Positions 9,982 to 19,794 of a DNA stretch of 23,293 nucleotides are shown here, in pieces. The DNA is from Amoebophrya sp. AT5.2 (lineage: Eukaryota; Sar; Dinophyceae; Syndiniales; Amoebophryaceae), in contig RXOD01004376.1 of NCBI GenBank assembly GCA_005223375.1, positions 1 through 23,293 on the forward strand, in the 5' to 3' direction. The position numbers were made by a program, and so were the translations under genes. Position 1 is the first letter of the stretch; each line of letters begins with the position of its first letter. The notes below the pieces were generated by a model that was not told where the DNA came from, did no database searches, and was given only the letters and a program-made list of their open reading frames with translations.

Positions 9982-11903
9982 ATGCGACCGACGAAGGCCA
10001 CCTGGCGCGCCGGGAAGAGCTACTGCAGCAAAAAATGGTGGCTCAGTTGTCTCCAGCTTTTCCTGATTACCACCTCCACCGTCACCGAACCAGCAGGGGG
10101 TCTTGCGCGAGCAAGTGTTGCTGTGATCGAAGGAGATGGCGAGTTGCAGGGGCCGCAGGAAAGCGACCTCAGGAACAAGACGGTGCCCAGCGGAAGAACG
10201 ATGGGCACCAGCCGCCTCCTGCGAGTGGAAGCAGATGCGGGGGGTCTCATCCTCGGGGACGACTCCAGTGACGTCGAGGCGTTCTCGCATGAAGAAGGTG
10301 GACGAGCAACAGACTCGACGGGGGGGGAAACTGAAACAGCAAGGACGTCCATGTCACAAGAACCAGAAGCAAGACGTGCCGGGCGTCAGCACCGCCAGAC
10401 GAAAACCATCGAAGTCGAAGCGCAGCACGACGGCCCAGGTCAAGAAGCACCTCAAGAAAATCTTCGAAAGAGGTGGAGTACTGCGGGAGGTCGACATGGC
10501 GCAAAAACGCAGATGGAGACGCATTGGAGGGGCGCGCACCACGGCAGGCGCACGACGCAGAAGGCTGCTGGTGATGGCCCCCGCGCTAGCGGCTTGTTCG
10601 ACCACTCCTCTTCATCGTCCGCACCTCGGCAGCGCGTTTCGGATTTGTGCACGGCGCTCTCCGCCAAGGCCGCGGCGGAGAAGACGTCCGAGTGTTTTTA
10701 CGGCTGCGAGTACGCGTTTCGGGACTGTCATGGCTTGCTGGCGGAGGACTACTACCCGTCGAATGGAACGAACGCCTGCGCCCCCCTGAGCGGGCGATGC
10801 GCCAGCGCGATGCCCGGCTTTAGGGACCACTGCGGTAGCGACGCTCGACCCTACCTGGACGATCTGGCCGCAATCCAGTCAGCCGCAGAAACCAACCCGG
10901 AGCTGAACAATCACTGCGAAAGCGAGGACGCAAACGGAGGTCCTCGTCGTGGAGAATTTAGAGATACTGCTAGCAGCTAATATCAAAAGAACTGGCACTT
11001 ATCAAATTGATTTCGGTTGCACATCATGATCAATACCAAAGAACTGTAGTCGTGCTGGACAAGAACTAATACTATAGGAATAGGGTAGACATTGACGTCA
11101 GTCAATCAATCAGTCAATCAATCAACTTGCGGACCGCCAAACCATTCTCGCCATGGACAGCAAACAGCACCGATCGCTCTCCAGGTCTCGGGGTCGGGTC
11201 TGTCAGGAACGCGCAGACTGTCACGACCGTGTGCGGTCATTTGGCCGAGCTTTGTGTTCTGGATTGCGAGCGTACGCACAGGGTCTGCCTGGGGCTGGGC
11301 GGAGGCGACGTGGTCGCGAGAGCGGCGTTCTTCGTGCCGGACTCGGAGGAGGGGACCCCACAAGCACAAGATGAACAAGGCGCAATGAACCAAGGAGGTT
11401 CATCCGGTGACGAGGAGGCGGTCGTGTACGTCGCGGAGAGACTGAGCGACCGCCAGAAGTGCATGCTGAAATCCGCGGAGTGCGGGGCAGCGCTCGACAC
11501 ACTGAACACCTGCAGCCCCCTCATCCGCGCGGAACTAGGCATGGCCAGAGACTACGTGAATAGTCACGGGCCGTCCTGCATTGGTATTTCCGAAAAAAAA
11601 CTTTTCGCGGTCGGCCTGCTGCTTTGCGCGCTGCTTGTCGCGGTTGCGTACTATTTACAGCCCGCCAGGACCTCTGGGAACGTTCACGTTCTTGACGTGG
11701 GAGCAGTGCTGGGGCAAGCGGCACCAGCCGATTTCGGAACACCACACGTTGTACATGCACCACTAGAGGGAAAGGCAAGGACGACCGGATTCGATCCAAC
11801 CTCGCTGTACACGGACGAGCCGCCTGTGCTGCGCCATTCGTCGGAAGCGGCGGAGGTCCTGGAGCAGGGAGCTGGGAAGGGGGACGATGTCGAGGTTGAC
11901 TAG
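9982..11903 (+). CDS. Predicted single-pass membrane protein with two tandem eight-cysteine modules
   Basis: No family recognised. Exons 9982-10939 and 11185-11903 give 558 residues; the intron 10940-11184 (GTCCTC...TCCAG, phase 1) is inferred from phase and the matching modules on either side. The N-terminus has a basic stretch then a hydrophobic segment (19-31), which looks like a signal peptide. A polar, Arg/Gln-rich low-complexity region follows (about 60-215). Module A spans Cys223-Cys312 and module B Cys336-Cys451. Each has eight cysteines and both share C-x3-C-x6-C followed later by C-x6-C-x9/10-C and a distant last cysteine. A strong transmembrane helix (about 459-477, FAVGLLLCALLVAVAYYL) is followed by an acidic tail of about 80 residues. 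N-glycosylation sequons (NKT, NGT) lie before the helix. This suggests a surface or endomembrane protein with a disulfide-rich ectodomain. Function unknown; the start at 9982 is the first ATG giving the signal segment. Confidence 0.72.
11100..11123 (+). repeat. 12-bp tandem repeat, two copies, within an intron
   Basis: AGTCAATCAATC is repeated exactly twice at 11100-11111 and 11112-11123, about 60 bases before the acceptor of the cysteine-rich gene's intron. It also contains the inner TCAA/TCAATC periodicity. Probably simple-sequence slippage. Confidence 0.8.
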
Positions 11904-12744
11904 AAGGGCGCCGGCGGTGGACCCAAGTGGGATGTAGTGGGCAAGGAGCGCGTCGAGCGTCTGCACGAAAAAGCATCATGATCGGCCTGCTTGTGCGTCA
12001 CATAAAAAACAGACGTGAAGCCGCGCCACCTGTGGCGCGGTTTGGCGCGGCAAACGCTAACGCGAGATGCTACCAAATCACCGGGCTGGACGCGGATGAC
12101 GGTGCGACAATGGAGATTCGGCAACTCGGACTTCCGGCAGGTGGAAGGGGTGCAGCGGGGCGAGGTCGTGCAGGGTAATGCGAGGGGTGGTGCCGCTCCT
12201 GGCGCTGCCGGTGATCCATCGATCAAAAACATTAACATAAGTATTCCTTCGAAATCGTTCGCACGTACGCAAGTATCGCGCCCACACGATGAGTCATTCC
12301 AAGAAAAAAGTGAAATTCTTGAGGCGCAGAAAGGTCACGATCCTAGCACTTTATCTGCGCGAGCGCGACTGTTGTTGCCAAGGGAACTTCATCGCGTTAC
12401 TCTTTCGCACGAGGAAAGCATGATACGGCAAGAGCTGCGCTCAAACTTGCGTCGAGGATCTTCCGTTCACTTCAAGCAGAAAGATCGCTTCCACCTTCGT
12501 CAGGTAGAAAGACCGCGGCTTCGTGAATCAATACGGCATTCATATCAAATGCAAATCTCGTTGCGTGCAGCTCGCTTCGGCTTCTTCTTTTGTTCTTGCA
12601 TGTCATCCGCGCCAGTACGAGTACTACATTTCGACGTTTTCATTCTTTCAGCTCAAAGTGCCAGTAAGATAGCTTTCTCGACGACGCTCACGCGAACCCC
12701 GCGGAGGCATCCTAAAATTATTCTGGCCGTGGCGCTCCACCTTG
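11904..12744. other. Spacer before the SDR gene; long open frame of doubtful meaning
   Basis: A + strand frame from 12015 (GTG; first ATG at 12093) stays open to 12938, running into the SDR gene in another frame. Its first part has no family resemblance and its last part must be a shadow of the SDR. A perfect 9-bp inverted repeat occurs at 12021-12040. Nothing else was recognised. Confidence 0.45.
12021..12040. repeat. Perfect 9-bp inverted repeat with third partial copy
   Basis: CCGCGCCAC, a two-base loop, then GTGGCGCGG form a GC-rich hairpin. A further GGCGCGG follows after three bases (12044-12050). It lies about 120 bases after the stop of the cysteine-rich gene, so it could be part of that transcript's 3' end, but there is no T-run after it. 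Confidence 0.7.
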
Positions 12745-13878
12745 ATGAAAAAGCGCAAGATGTCTATTGGCACGACAGCGCGGACGCCTGCCGTAGTCGA
12801 GCAGGGCGTCGCATCGGACGCTCCACGAACAGTGATCATTACCGGCGCGACGGGCCGCATAGGTGTCGAAATCGTGAAGCAGGTCGTCGCCCACTTTCTC
12901 AGTGCCAAGACTGCCGCACACGTCGTGGCCGTCGCTAGGAGCGAGAAGAAGGGCCAGGCTGTGCTCGATCAAACGGTCGCAGCTTTTCCAACTGTTGTTG
13001 CCGTCGCAGCTGGAGCTGGTGCAGCAGGATTGGCAGCAGGAGCGGCAGCAGCACGCGCACCAAGTCCAAGGGGCTCGGGCGCGGGCGCCCATACTACTAC
13101 TAGTTCTTCCGCCATCAAGGCCAAGAACAACATCAAGAGCAATGACGGCCAGGTCTCTGTAAGCCTCGAATTGTGCGATGTAAGCCTCCAGTCGAGCGTG
13201 AAGGCGTTCGCGGCGCGGTGGGGGCGAGAAAGACCTGTGCACGTCTTGATCAACAACGCGGCGGTGACGCCGGTTGAACAGCAGTTCACCGCGGAGAAAA
13301 TCGACTTGCAGTGGGCCACGAACGTTCTCGGCTACCACTGGATGATGCGCGAGTTCGCACCCATGCTAATGCTCGGAGGAGGAACTGGAGCTGCGAAGGG
13401 GTCCAGCTCTTCAACTTCCTCCCCCGCTCGCGTGGTGAACGTGGCCAGTTTCTACGCCGGCGGCCTCGACCTGGGCGACCCGGAATTTGTGAAGACGAGA
13501 GCGTACGACGTGGACGAGAGTTACCGGGCATCCAAAATGGCGAACCGCATGCAGAGTCGGGGGTTCGCCGAGAAGTGGAAAGCGGACAACATCGTCGTGA
13601 ACGCCGTGCACCCGGGGGTGGCCACGAGCAGCGTTTCTCTGGGATTAGGCTTCGACTTGGACCGGAGTCAGGCGGCGGCGGAGAAATGCGCGCGGGGCCC
13701 GGTGTACTGGGCAGTGAAGACAGATACTTGCCTAGAAGAAGAGAGCAATCAAAATCATCGGCACCTCACAGGACGATACTTCGAAGGGGAAAATGTGAAA
13801 CCCAAAAAGTGCGCATGGCAGGAAGACACAGCAGGAGTAAAAACGTTGATGACGCTCTGCGAGTCGTATAAAGGATGA
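12745..13878 (+). CDS. Short-chain dehydrogenase/reductase, retinol-dehydrogenase/WWOX-like
   Basis: An intronless gene of 377 residues. The dinucleotide-binding motif TGATGRIG is at 33-40, the structural NNAA at 170-173, catalytic Ser235 in NVASFYAGG, and catalytic Tyr260/Lys264 in YRASK. The spacing of about 25 between Ser and Tyr is that of the retinol-dehydrogenase/WWOX/protochlorophyllide-reductase branch rather than the 13 of classical SDRs. A later VNAVHPG loop also fits. An Ala/Gly/Ser-rich insertion (about 90-130) lies before the strand leading to LELCDVS, and another Gly/Ser-rich stretch precedes the catalytic serine. The ATG at 12745 is followed by a basic stretch; ATG at 12760 is a possible alternative. 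It is an NAD(P)H-dependent oxidoreductase on a carbonyl or alcohol substrate that cannot be named from sequence. No membrane helix is obvious. Confidence 0.93.
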   Translation: MKKRKMSIGTTARTPAVVEQGVASDAPRTVIITGATGRIGVEIVKQVVAHFLSAKTAAHVVAVARSEKKGQAVLDQTVAAFPTVVAVAAGAGAAGLAAGAAAARAPSPRGSGAGAHTTTSSSAIKAKNNIKSNDGQVSVSLELCDVSLQSSVKAFAARWGRERPVHVLINNAAVTPVEQQFTAEKIDLQWATNVLGYHWMMREFAPMLMLGGGTGAAKGSSSSTSSPARVVNVASFYAGGLDLGDPEFVKTRAYDVDESYRASKMANRMQSRGFAEKWKADNIVVNAVHPGVATSSVSLGLGFDLDRSQAAAEKCARGPVYWAVKTDTCLEEESNQNHRHLTGRYFEGENVKPKKCAWQEDTAGVKTLMTLCESYKG

Positions 13879-14443
13879 AGAAAGGCGGGGGCGTAGCTGA
13901 ATGAAGCTGATGTGTAGCTCATGCTGGTGCTCCGGGCTGCCCCATGTTTATATATTCGCACTGACTTTTTATCTTGTTCTTGCACTTCGTGCAAGCGCGA
14001 GTCTTAGCTTTGTTGACGTCGTAGCGCACAAGCGCAGTCGCTTTTCGATTTCCAGGTTAGACATAGATCAAGGGCGTGTTCTCGATGCCAGTGTGTGTCG
14101 TGATTCGGCGACTTTCTCGACGCGTTCGCTGTGACGAATTTACATTTCAGATCGCAAAATTAATATAGAGAATGAGAAAGAGAAAGTAAGAGGAAGAGCT
14201 GCAGCAGAGAGTGAGAGAGTTGAGCAGCCGCGCTGGTACGCTGCGGAGAGGAGAAGTAGAGGGAGGTCCGTTCTTCGAAAAAGGATGTGTTTCGCTCGCT
14301 CCACTGCAGTCAAGAAAAACAGAAAATGAAAACGAAAAGGCACAGGCGTCTTTCTACCGAATGCTCTGAAACTCACGGACAAGCTGCAGGCTCCTCGGGG
14401 TCGGAGGACGCATTCATCCGAGGTGTAGTGTCACAACATCGAG
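13879..14443. other. Spacer between SDR and predicted secreted protein genes
   Basis: No gene seen. A purine-rich stretch of GA repeats occupies about 14165-14225. Short open frames on both strands are low-complexity products of that stretch. Confidence 0.5.
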
Positions 14444-15748
14444 ATGTTCCGGATGACGTTGGTGAATCCGTTTTCGCTCTACCGCAGTTTCGCTTTCGCA
14501 GGGATCCTTTTTCTGCGTATGGGGAGCTGCTCGCAGCATCAAATGCTGCGGCGCGAGATCAGGGGGGATGCTTCCCAGCAAGAGCCCCAGCCCGAGGCTC
14601 TCCACCAGCGCAGCACGCCACCACAGAAGCAGCCGGCGAGCACCAGGACCTCTGCGTCTGCGCACCGGACCGCTCCGCCCGAGGAGGCAGCTTCGAGTCC
14701 TCCTCCTCCACCACCGGCGTCCAGCACCTCCTTCACGCAGATGAAAACAGGAAAGACCGAGACCACCAGACAATCCACCACACAATCACAAGGTGACAAG
14801 TGGCTCGGGCTCGGATCGCTGTTTTCGTCCACGGTTTCGAGTACTACCCCAGCCCCGCCGAGCTTGCGACAGGCGGCGAGGGAGTACGTGCTGGGTGTGA
14901 ACAGCCTGCAGACCCGGTACGAGGCGTCCGCACGCGAGGCGCACAACGCCGACGAGGTGCGGCAGCAGGTCGGGCACGATCTGGTGAACGCAGGCCAGGA
15001 GTACCAAAAAGCGGACCGCAAGTTCCGCGAGAGCGTCAAGCAGGCCTCCAATTAAGTAACCGGAGCCGAGAGGAGCAACCTACTAAAGGCTCATTTTCCA
15101 GGCGGCAGCGGCTAAAATTCGCAAGTAAATGTAGTTGTAGAAGAACGAAGCACGCCGACAGGACCGATCGGTGGTGCATGAATGATGTCCCAGGGGACGA
15201 GTGGTCGTAGTCGAGAATTCTTGTAGCTAGTACCGTACCTACCGTCATGTCCATCTCCATCTCCATGGCGTGAGTAGCCTAGTAAGCTAGTTTGTCTTGC
15301 ACCAGTTGCACTATGCCAGTCTTTCTAGTATGTCTTCCTTCCAGTTCCAGTTCCACGACGATGTTGACACTTCTGGTCGGATTCCTCTCTTGTGCCAAAC
15401 TCAATTGGGCCCCCCGTATTTGGGCGACGAAATCGAAAATGAGTTTTCATTTCTCTCGTGTAATCTAAGTACGCGCAGGACGTGATCCAGGGGCTTGGGC
15501 GGGACCAGGCGAACTTTGCGGTGGCGCTCGAGGGCTACCTGAAGAACGACGCGAGTGCGATCGTGGACAAGGACTTCCTGGGCTCGAGGCTCAGCAGCGA
15601 CACGCCGGCAGAAGCAGGCCTACCTGGAGCAGACAAAAAGATCGACAGCGTGACGAAGCAGCAGGTGGATCAGGGGGGAGATACAACTGCTGGTCAGAAG
15701 TCGAACGCTGCTGGGGAAGGCGGTGAAGGAGGAAAAAATCCAAATTAA
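14444..15748 (+). CDS. Predicted secreted or membrane-anchored helical protein, family unknown
   Basis: Not recognised. The first exon starts at ATG 14444. A hydrophobic N-terminus (LYRSFAFAGILFLRMGSC) looks like a signal peptide, followed by a Pro/Ser/Thr/Gln-rich linker with a run of six prolines, then a charged helical region (from about residue 140) rich in Ala, Glu, Arg and Gln. The + strand frame hits TAA at 15053. A second block, DVIQGLG... through a Gly/Glu/Lys-rich end at 15748, continues the same helical character. I join 14444-15034 to 15479-15748 (intron GTCAAG...GCGCAG, phase 0), giving 286 residues. A GC-AG intron at 15044-15478 would also keep the frame and add VKQ. If neither is spliced, the protein ends at 15055 with 203 residues and the second block needs another explanation. 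Confidence 0.55.
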
Positions 15749-17069
15749 AGGGCGATCCTGAATGGCCTCGCTTGCGGTGACGGGGCTTATTAATATGCCT
15801 CCGACGCGCCGCCTGCGCCACACAGAGAGAAGTATGATCATTCGTCCCGCCCATAGAAAAATGAACAACGACGGTGAAGACGACCAAGAAAGAACAGCAT
15901 GCTTCTAGGCCACGGGTTTTAAAAAATTGTGGATGCAGCACGAGCAACCAAGTGAGTAGCGAATTTTGCGGCCGATTTGGCCTTCGAGATCGAACACGCA
16001 GCGGCGTCCCAGTCTTACTCCTACGATACGTCATCGGATTTGGACGAGACGGCGATGTATGCCATATGCATACCAGTTTCGTCGATTTGATACGGTCTTG
16101 AAGAAAGACAGCGGTATCTATTCTCAGAGTCGTGTCGCGAGTTTCGCGAGAAGTCGAGAGAGCCGCCGAAAGTTCGCGCGGGAGTGGCAGTCTGCTATCT
16201 TTAAATCAGGCACGACCGCGAGAGCTTCCACCTAGGAGAACAGACTGTCGATGCCAAAGGCGAAGTCGAGCTCGATATCGACGAAGCGGTCGCTGATTTG
16301 GTTTCAGCGATGAATACATTGTGCCAACCTCGCTTACGCTTCGTGGTCGTCGATTTAGCGATCATGCCACAAGCTTTAAAGTTAGTACAAAGAAAGCAGG
16401 CGTTTACAACTCGCCGCGAGGAAAGTAGGCTTTTGCACGTAGTGGTAGTTCGCAGATGAACGATGAGGAACAAACCATCTTCAAGCCAACCTGTTGACCT
16501 GTTCGTCTTCGCGCACTTTTGGGACGAGGCTGCCTGCTGACAGCCTGCGCGACAATTCTTCATCCGGCGCCGAAGATCCCCGCCCGGCTGCTGTGGCCAG
16601 AAAACACCATTATTTGACGGCGAATGCAGAACAAATAAAAAATGAATGTGTTGCTGCGGTCGCTAGCTCGTTGAGCCACCTCTGGCGCTGCGTCGAGCAT
16701 CAAGCGAAAGCGACGCTGTAGAGAGCGAGGGAGGTGTCCACTTAGAAGGCCGCCTGGTGTGCCGCGACACCGAGGTCGGACATCTTCGCAGGTTCGACTT
16801 CGACAGACGAAACGCTCCCTCGTCTGCTCGTAGCCAAGAGATCGCGTCTTGTCTGAATCGGAATTGCATCAGCTCGCCGCAGACGCGCAGTAGACTTCGG
16901 GGCGACCAGGACAGAAGCGGAGTGGAGGATCTAGCCGTGGCCACCACGAGCACGACGTCGCGAGACCCAGAGTAAGGCACATGATTCGGCACCACCACTA
17001 CAAGAAGTAGAAAGACACTTCCGCCACACCAAGAACGAAAGGGAAGAAGCAACAGCTACTTCGACGAGG
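15749..17069. other. 1.3-kb spacer with protein-like but broken + strand frame
   Basis: No intact gene is supported. One + strand frame (first base of codon at 15956, 15959 and so on) runs to 16975 with only six stops and contains stretches that read like protein, notably 16205-16456 (GEVELDIDEAVADLV, later FVVVDLAIMPQALKLV). The other two + frames are also fairly open, because TCG and CGA are common here. This could be a decayed gene, unrecognised small exons, or composition bias. Confidence 0.35.
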
Positions 17070-19794
17070 ATGGCTTCTTCCTCCTCCACAGCGCCGCACG
17101 GCGGCATGCAGCGGCAGCTGAATTTTCCGTCAATGGAAAAGATCAAGCGACTCCCGCCAAGCCTGGTGGAAACGTGCCTGCGCAAAATAGCCACGGGGTT
17201 CATGCGGTTTGACCCAGCGGTATTGATTTTTTTTCGATAAAGTTGTATACCTATACCTATCTCGCCATCTCCACGACTGAGTGATAGAGATAGGGAAGAA
17301 TAATCATGATGTACTATTGCCGTCTGTCGTGTACTCTACTACAGCTTCTGCAGCGCGAGTTGTCCCGCGCGAAGCAGCTGGAGGAGGTGTACGCAATTCT
17401 GGATACGGACGTCCCTTTGTCCGTGGCCGCACAGTGGATAGACGACGAGTACTACTGGAAGAGGAGAACGCTGCAGAGAGACAAGGGCGAATACACCGGC
17501 CTGGTCGACCAGCATGGTACTACTACTTCTAGTACCTACTAAGTCGTAAGTCTATGATCTTGATCATCTACTTCCTCGAGAACGAGATCGTTATCGATAT
17601 CCAGTGACTCTCTAAGAAAGTCACTTATCGTGGTCACGCACATGCTCGTCGTCTCGCCTTTATCATCTAGTTGAACTGGAATGACATTTTTTCTCGGCAT
17701 GATCTTCGACCCAGAGTAGATTTGATTGCGAAGATCCTGACTTCGTTCGAAGATGGGCCGCCGATGATAATTAAGTAAGTCGACTACGACTTCCTACTCA
17801 CTCGGCGGCAGGTATGAGCTGGAAGCAGTTTTTTTGCGAGACGGAGCTGGGGTTCATTATTGAAAAGTTTCCGCTGGATTTTGAGGCCGTGGAACTGGAG
17901 GAGTTGAAGTCCGTGGTGCAGTCCGTGAAGCAGTACATCTTCTGCCTGAAGATTCGGGAGTACCCCTCGCACTTCGATCTCGCGCTCATCCTCGACCCGC
18001 TGCCGAACCTGTGCTCGCTCAAGATCACGTACGGCCGAAAACGCCTCGGCATGGAGTACGAAAGAGGCCTCTTCGGCATGAAAATCGTCGACGCGCAGTA
18101 CCTCGTCAGGTAGCGGCTTCTGCGATTTATTAGCATGACGATCAATCATCAATCCGTCGTCCATCTACATCTTCCTTTTCGGGAGTGACACTCGCTAGCG
18201 CGATCATGTAGGCTAAAAATTGAATCATGCAGCGGTTTTTATCCGATCCCTACCTTTTCGAAGATCGATCGCTCGACATCCCTTGGGCTTCGTACATCAC
18301 ATCGCCATTCATTGAACCAAAGGTACGCCCGCTGTTGCCAGACGCTGATAAAGCTGTCTCTTCCCTGCAACATGATCGACGACGAGCTGACGAAGATTTT
18401 GATGCAGGGGCTGGAGACCTGCGTGATGCTGACGGATCTGGACCTGTCGGGCAACAACATCGGCGACCGGGGCGCGCGGCGGCTCGCCAAACTGCTGCAC
18501 CGGCAGTACGTGCTGCACTCCCTAGACCTCTCCGACAACGCGATCCACGCGAACGGATGCATGCACCTAGGCGCCCACCTCGCCGAAAACACCACGCTGG
18601 AAAACCTCAACCTAAGGCTCAACCGCTGCGAGGATAACGGTGCCATTTACTACCGCAGTATGTTTGAGTTTGTAATTGTATCCATACACTCGCAGTTTTT
18701 GTGTATGTTTTTACAATCAACACCATGAATAATCAAAGAAGTTGTACTAGTATGGCAATTGCCTAAATTGCCATACTAGTACAACTTCTTTGGCTATTGG
18801 TATTGCTATGGTTTATTTGTCTTTGCTGGAAGCTTATTGTCGTACGGGGCCGCTACGGCTGCAACCGAAACTATGCATCGAGTCGATGACTTTTGAACAG
18901 CAGCGACCTCTTTTACGACATCGAGTGCTGATCGATTTTGAGTGAGTCTAGCGACGGAACATCTTCATCACTCCATGTATCGGACGCTCTCCAGGTGTGT
19001 GCCATCTGTTGCAGGATCTCTGCATCAACAAGAGTCTGAAGAAGCTGAACCTCAGCTCGAACGACCTCACGTGGCGCTGCCTCGCCTACCTCTCCTCCAT
19101 GATATCAGAAAACTCGACACTGGAATGGCTCGACCTGTCCGCCAACACACTTTGGAACACAGAAGACGGGGAGGAAACCAAAGACGTACACTTATTTTTC
19201 TGTGTACCTGTCGAGCTGGAGCTGGTCAAACCGAAGTGGAAGTCAAGCCAAATCTATCGTAGCACCTTCTCATAGATTCTTCTTCCTCTTGTTCCTCTTC
19301 GTCCATCAACATTGAACTTCTGATCGATCGATCGATCTACATCACCTCCAGAGGGATGTGGCGAACCTGGACCCCGAGTCGCCGTTCGGCATCCTCGTCC
19401 AGTGTGTGGGCAAGAATTCGACGTTGCTGTGTCTGGACGTGCGACACTGCAGCCTTCCCCCCGAATTGGAAAAGAAGCTGCACACAATCACAAAACACCG
19501 CGAACTGCGCTCCAGAGGTAAAAGAAGTACGTGATAGCCATTCATAGCCTTTACCTCACTTGTTTGTAGTTGTACCTGCGGTTCTTGATGTGGTTGATGA
19601 AGCTATGAGCAGCCGGCGAATCTTAATCTTTGTCAGGAATCAGCGTGGACGCGTACGAGCGCGCTGGGTTGCTCCTGCAGGCCCCGGTTGAGGAGGAAAA
19701 GCCCCCGGAGCCGGCCCCCGGCGCGGAGGACGAAAACAAGGGCGAGAGCGAAGACAACTCGGCCGAAGAAGCCAATAAGTCCTCGGAGGACTGA
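17070..19794 (+). CDS. Dynein regulatory complex subunit 5 (TCTE1-like), leucine-rich repeats
   Basis: Seven exons give 483 residues (human TCTE1 is about 500): 17070-17219, 17345-17516, 17812-18109, 18323-18639, 18995-19185, 19352-19517 and 19637-19794. All six introns are GT-AG (125, 295, 213, 355, 166 and 119 bases) and every junction preserves phase. The order of landmarks follows DRC5: an N-terminal LVETCLRKI helix, LSVAAQWIDDEYYW, SWKQFF, LALILDPLPNLCSLKI, then GMEYERGLFGM leading into leucine-rich repeats such as LTDLDLSGNNIGDRGAR, LHSLDLSDNAI, LENLNLRLNRCEDNGG, LKKLNLSSNDL and LEWLDLSANTL. The C-terminus is an acidic Glu/Pro tail. DRC5 belongs to the nexin-dynein regulatory complex that links axonemal doublets and controls flagellar beating, so the organism should have a motile flagellated stage. 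Assignment is by remembered family pattern, not by search. Confidence 0.88.
18736..18794. repeat. Perfect 27-bp inverted repeat (5-base loop) in intron 4 of DRC5 gene
   Basis: The arms at 18736-18762... read as CAAAGAAGTTGTACTAGTAT then GGCAATT on the left, and their exact reverse complement after the loop GCCTA on the right. The pairing is perfect along all 27 positions, giving a 59-base hairpin inside the 355-base intron, about 95 bases after the donor and 200 before the acceptor. It has the look of a foldback element or MITE-like remnant. No target-site duplication was identified. Confidence 0.85.
19322..19337. repeat. GATC x4 tandem near 3' splice site
   Basis: Four exact GATC units lie 12 bases before the AG of DRC5 intron 5. 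A 15-base ATCGATCGATCGATC lies in a similar place in the ABCG intron 2 (8654-8668), and ATCGATCG before the CHERP-like intron 1 acceptor (22636-22643). It may be a simple repeat or part of the branch/acceptor context. Confidence 0.7.

Noticed and set aside
10354..10605. Possible bacterial or viral insertion suggested by the odd low-complexity part of the cysteine-rich gene
   Set aside because: Composition matches low-complexity linkers of neighbouring genes (ABCG insertion, SDR insertion); no mobile-element protein or terminal repeat is present.
12015..12938. A 307-codon + strand open frame
   Set aside because: It starts at GTG, overlaps the start of the well-supported SDR gene in another frame, and its content has no family resemblance; the last 65 codons are a shadow of the SDR.
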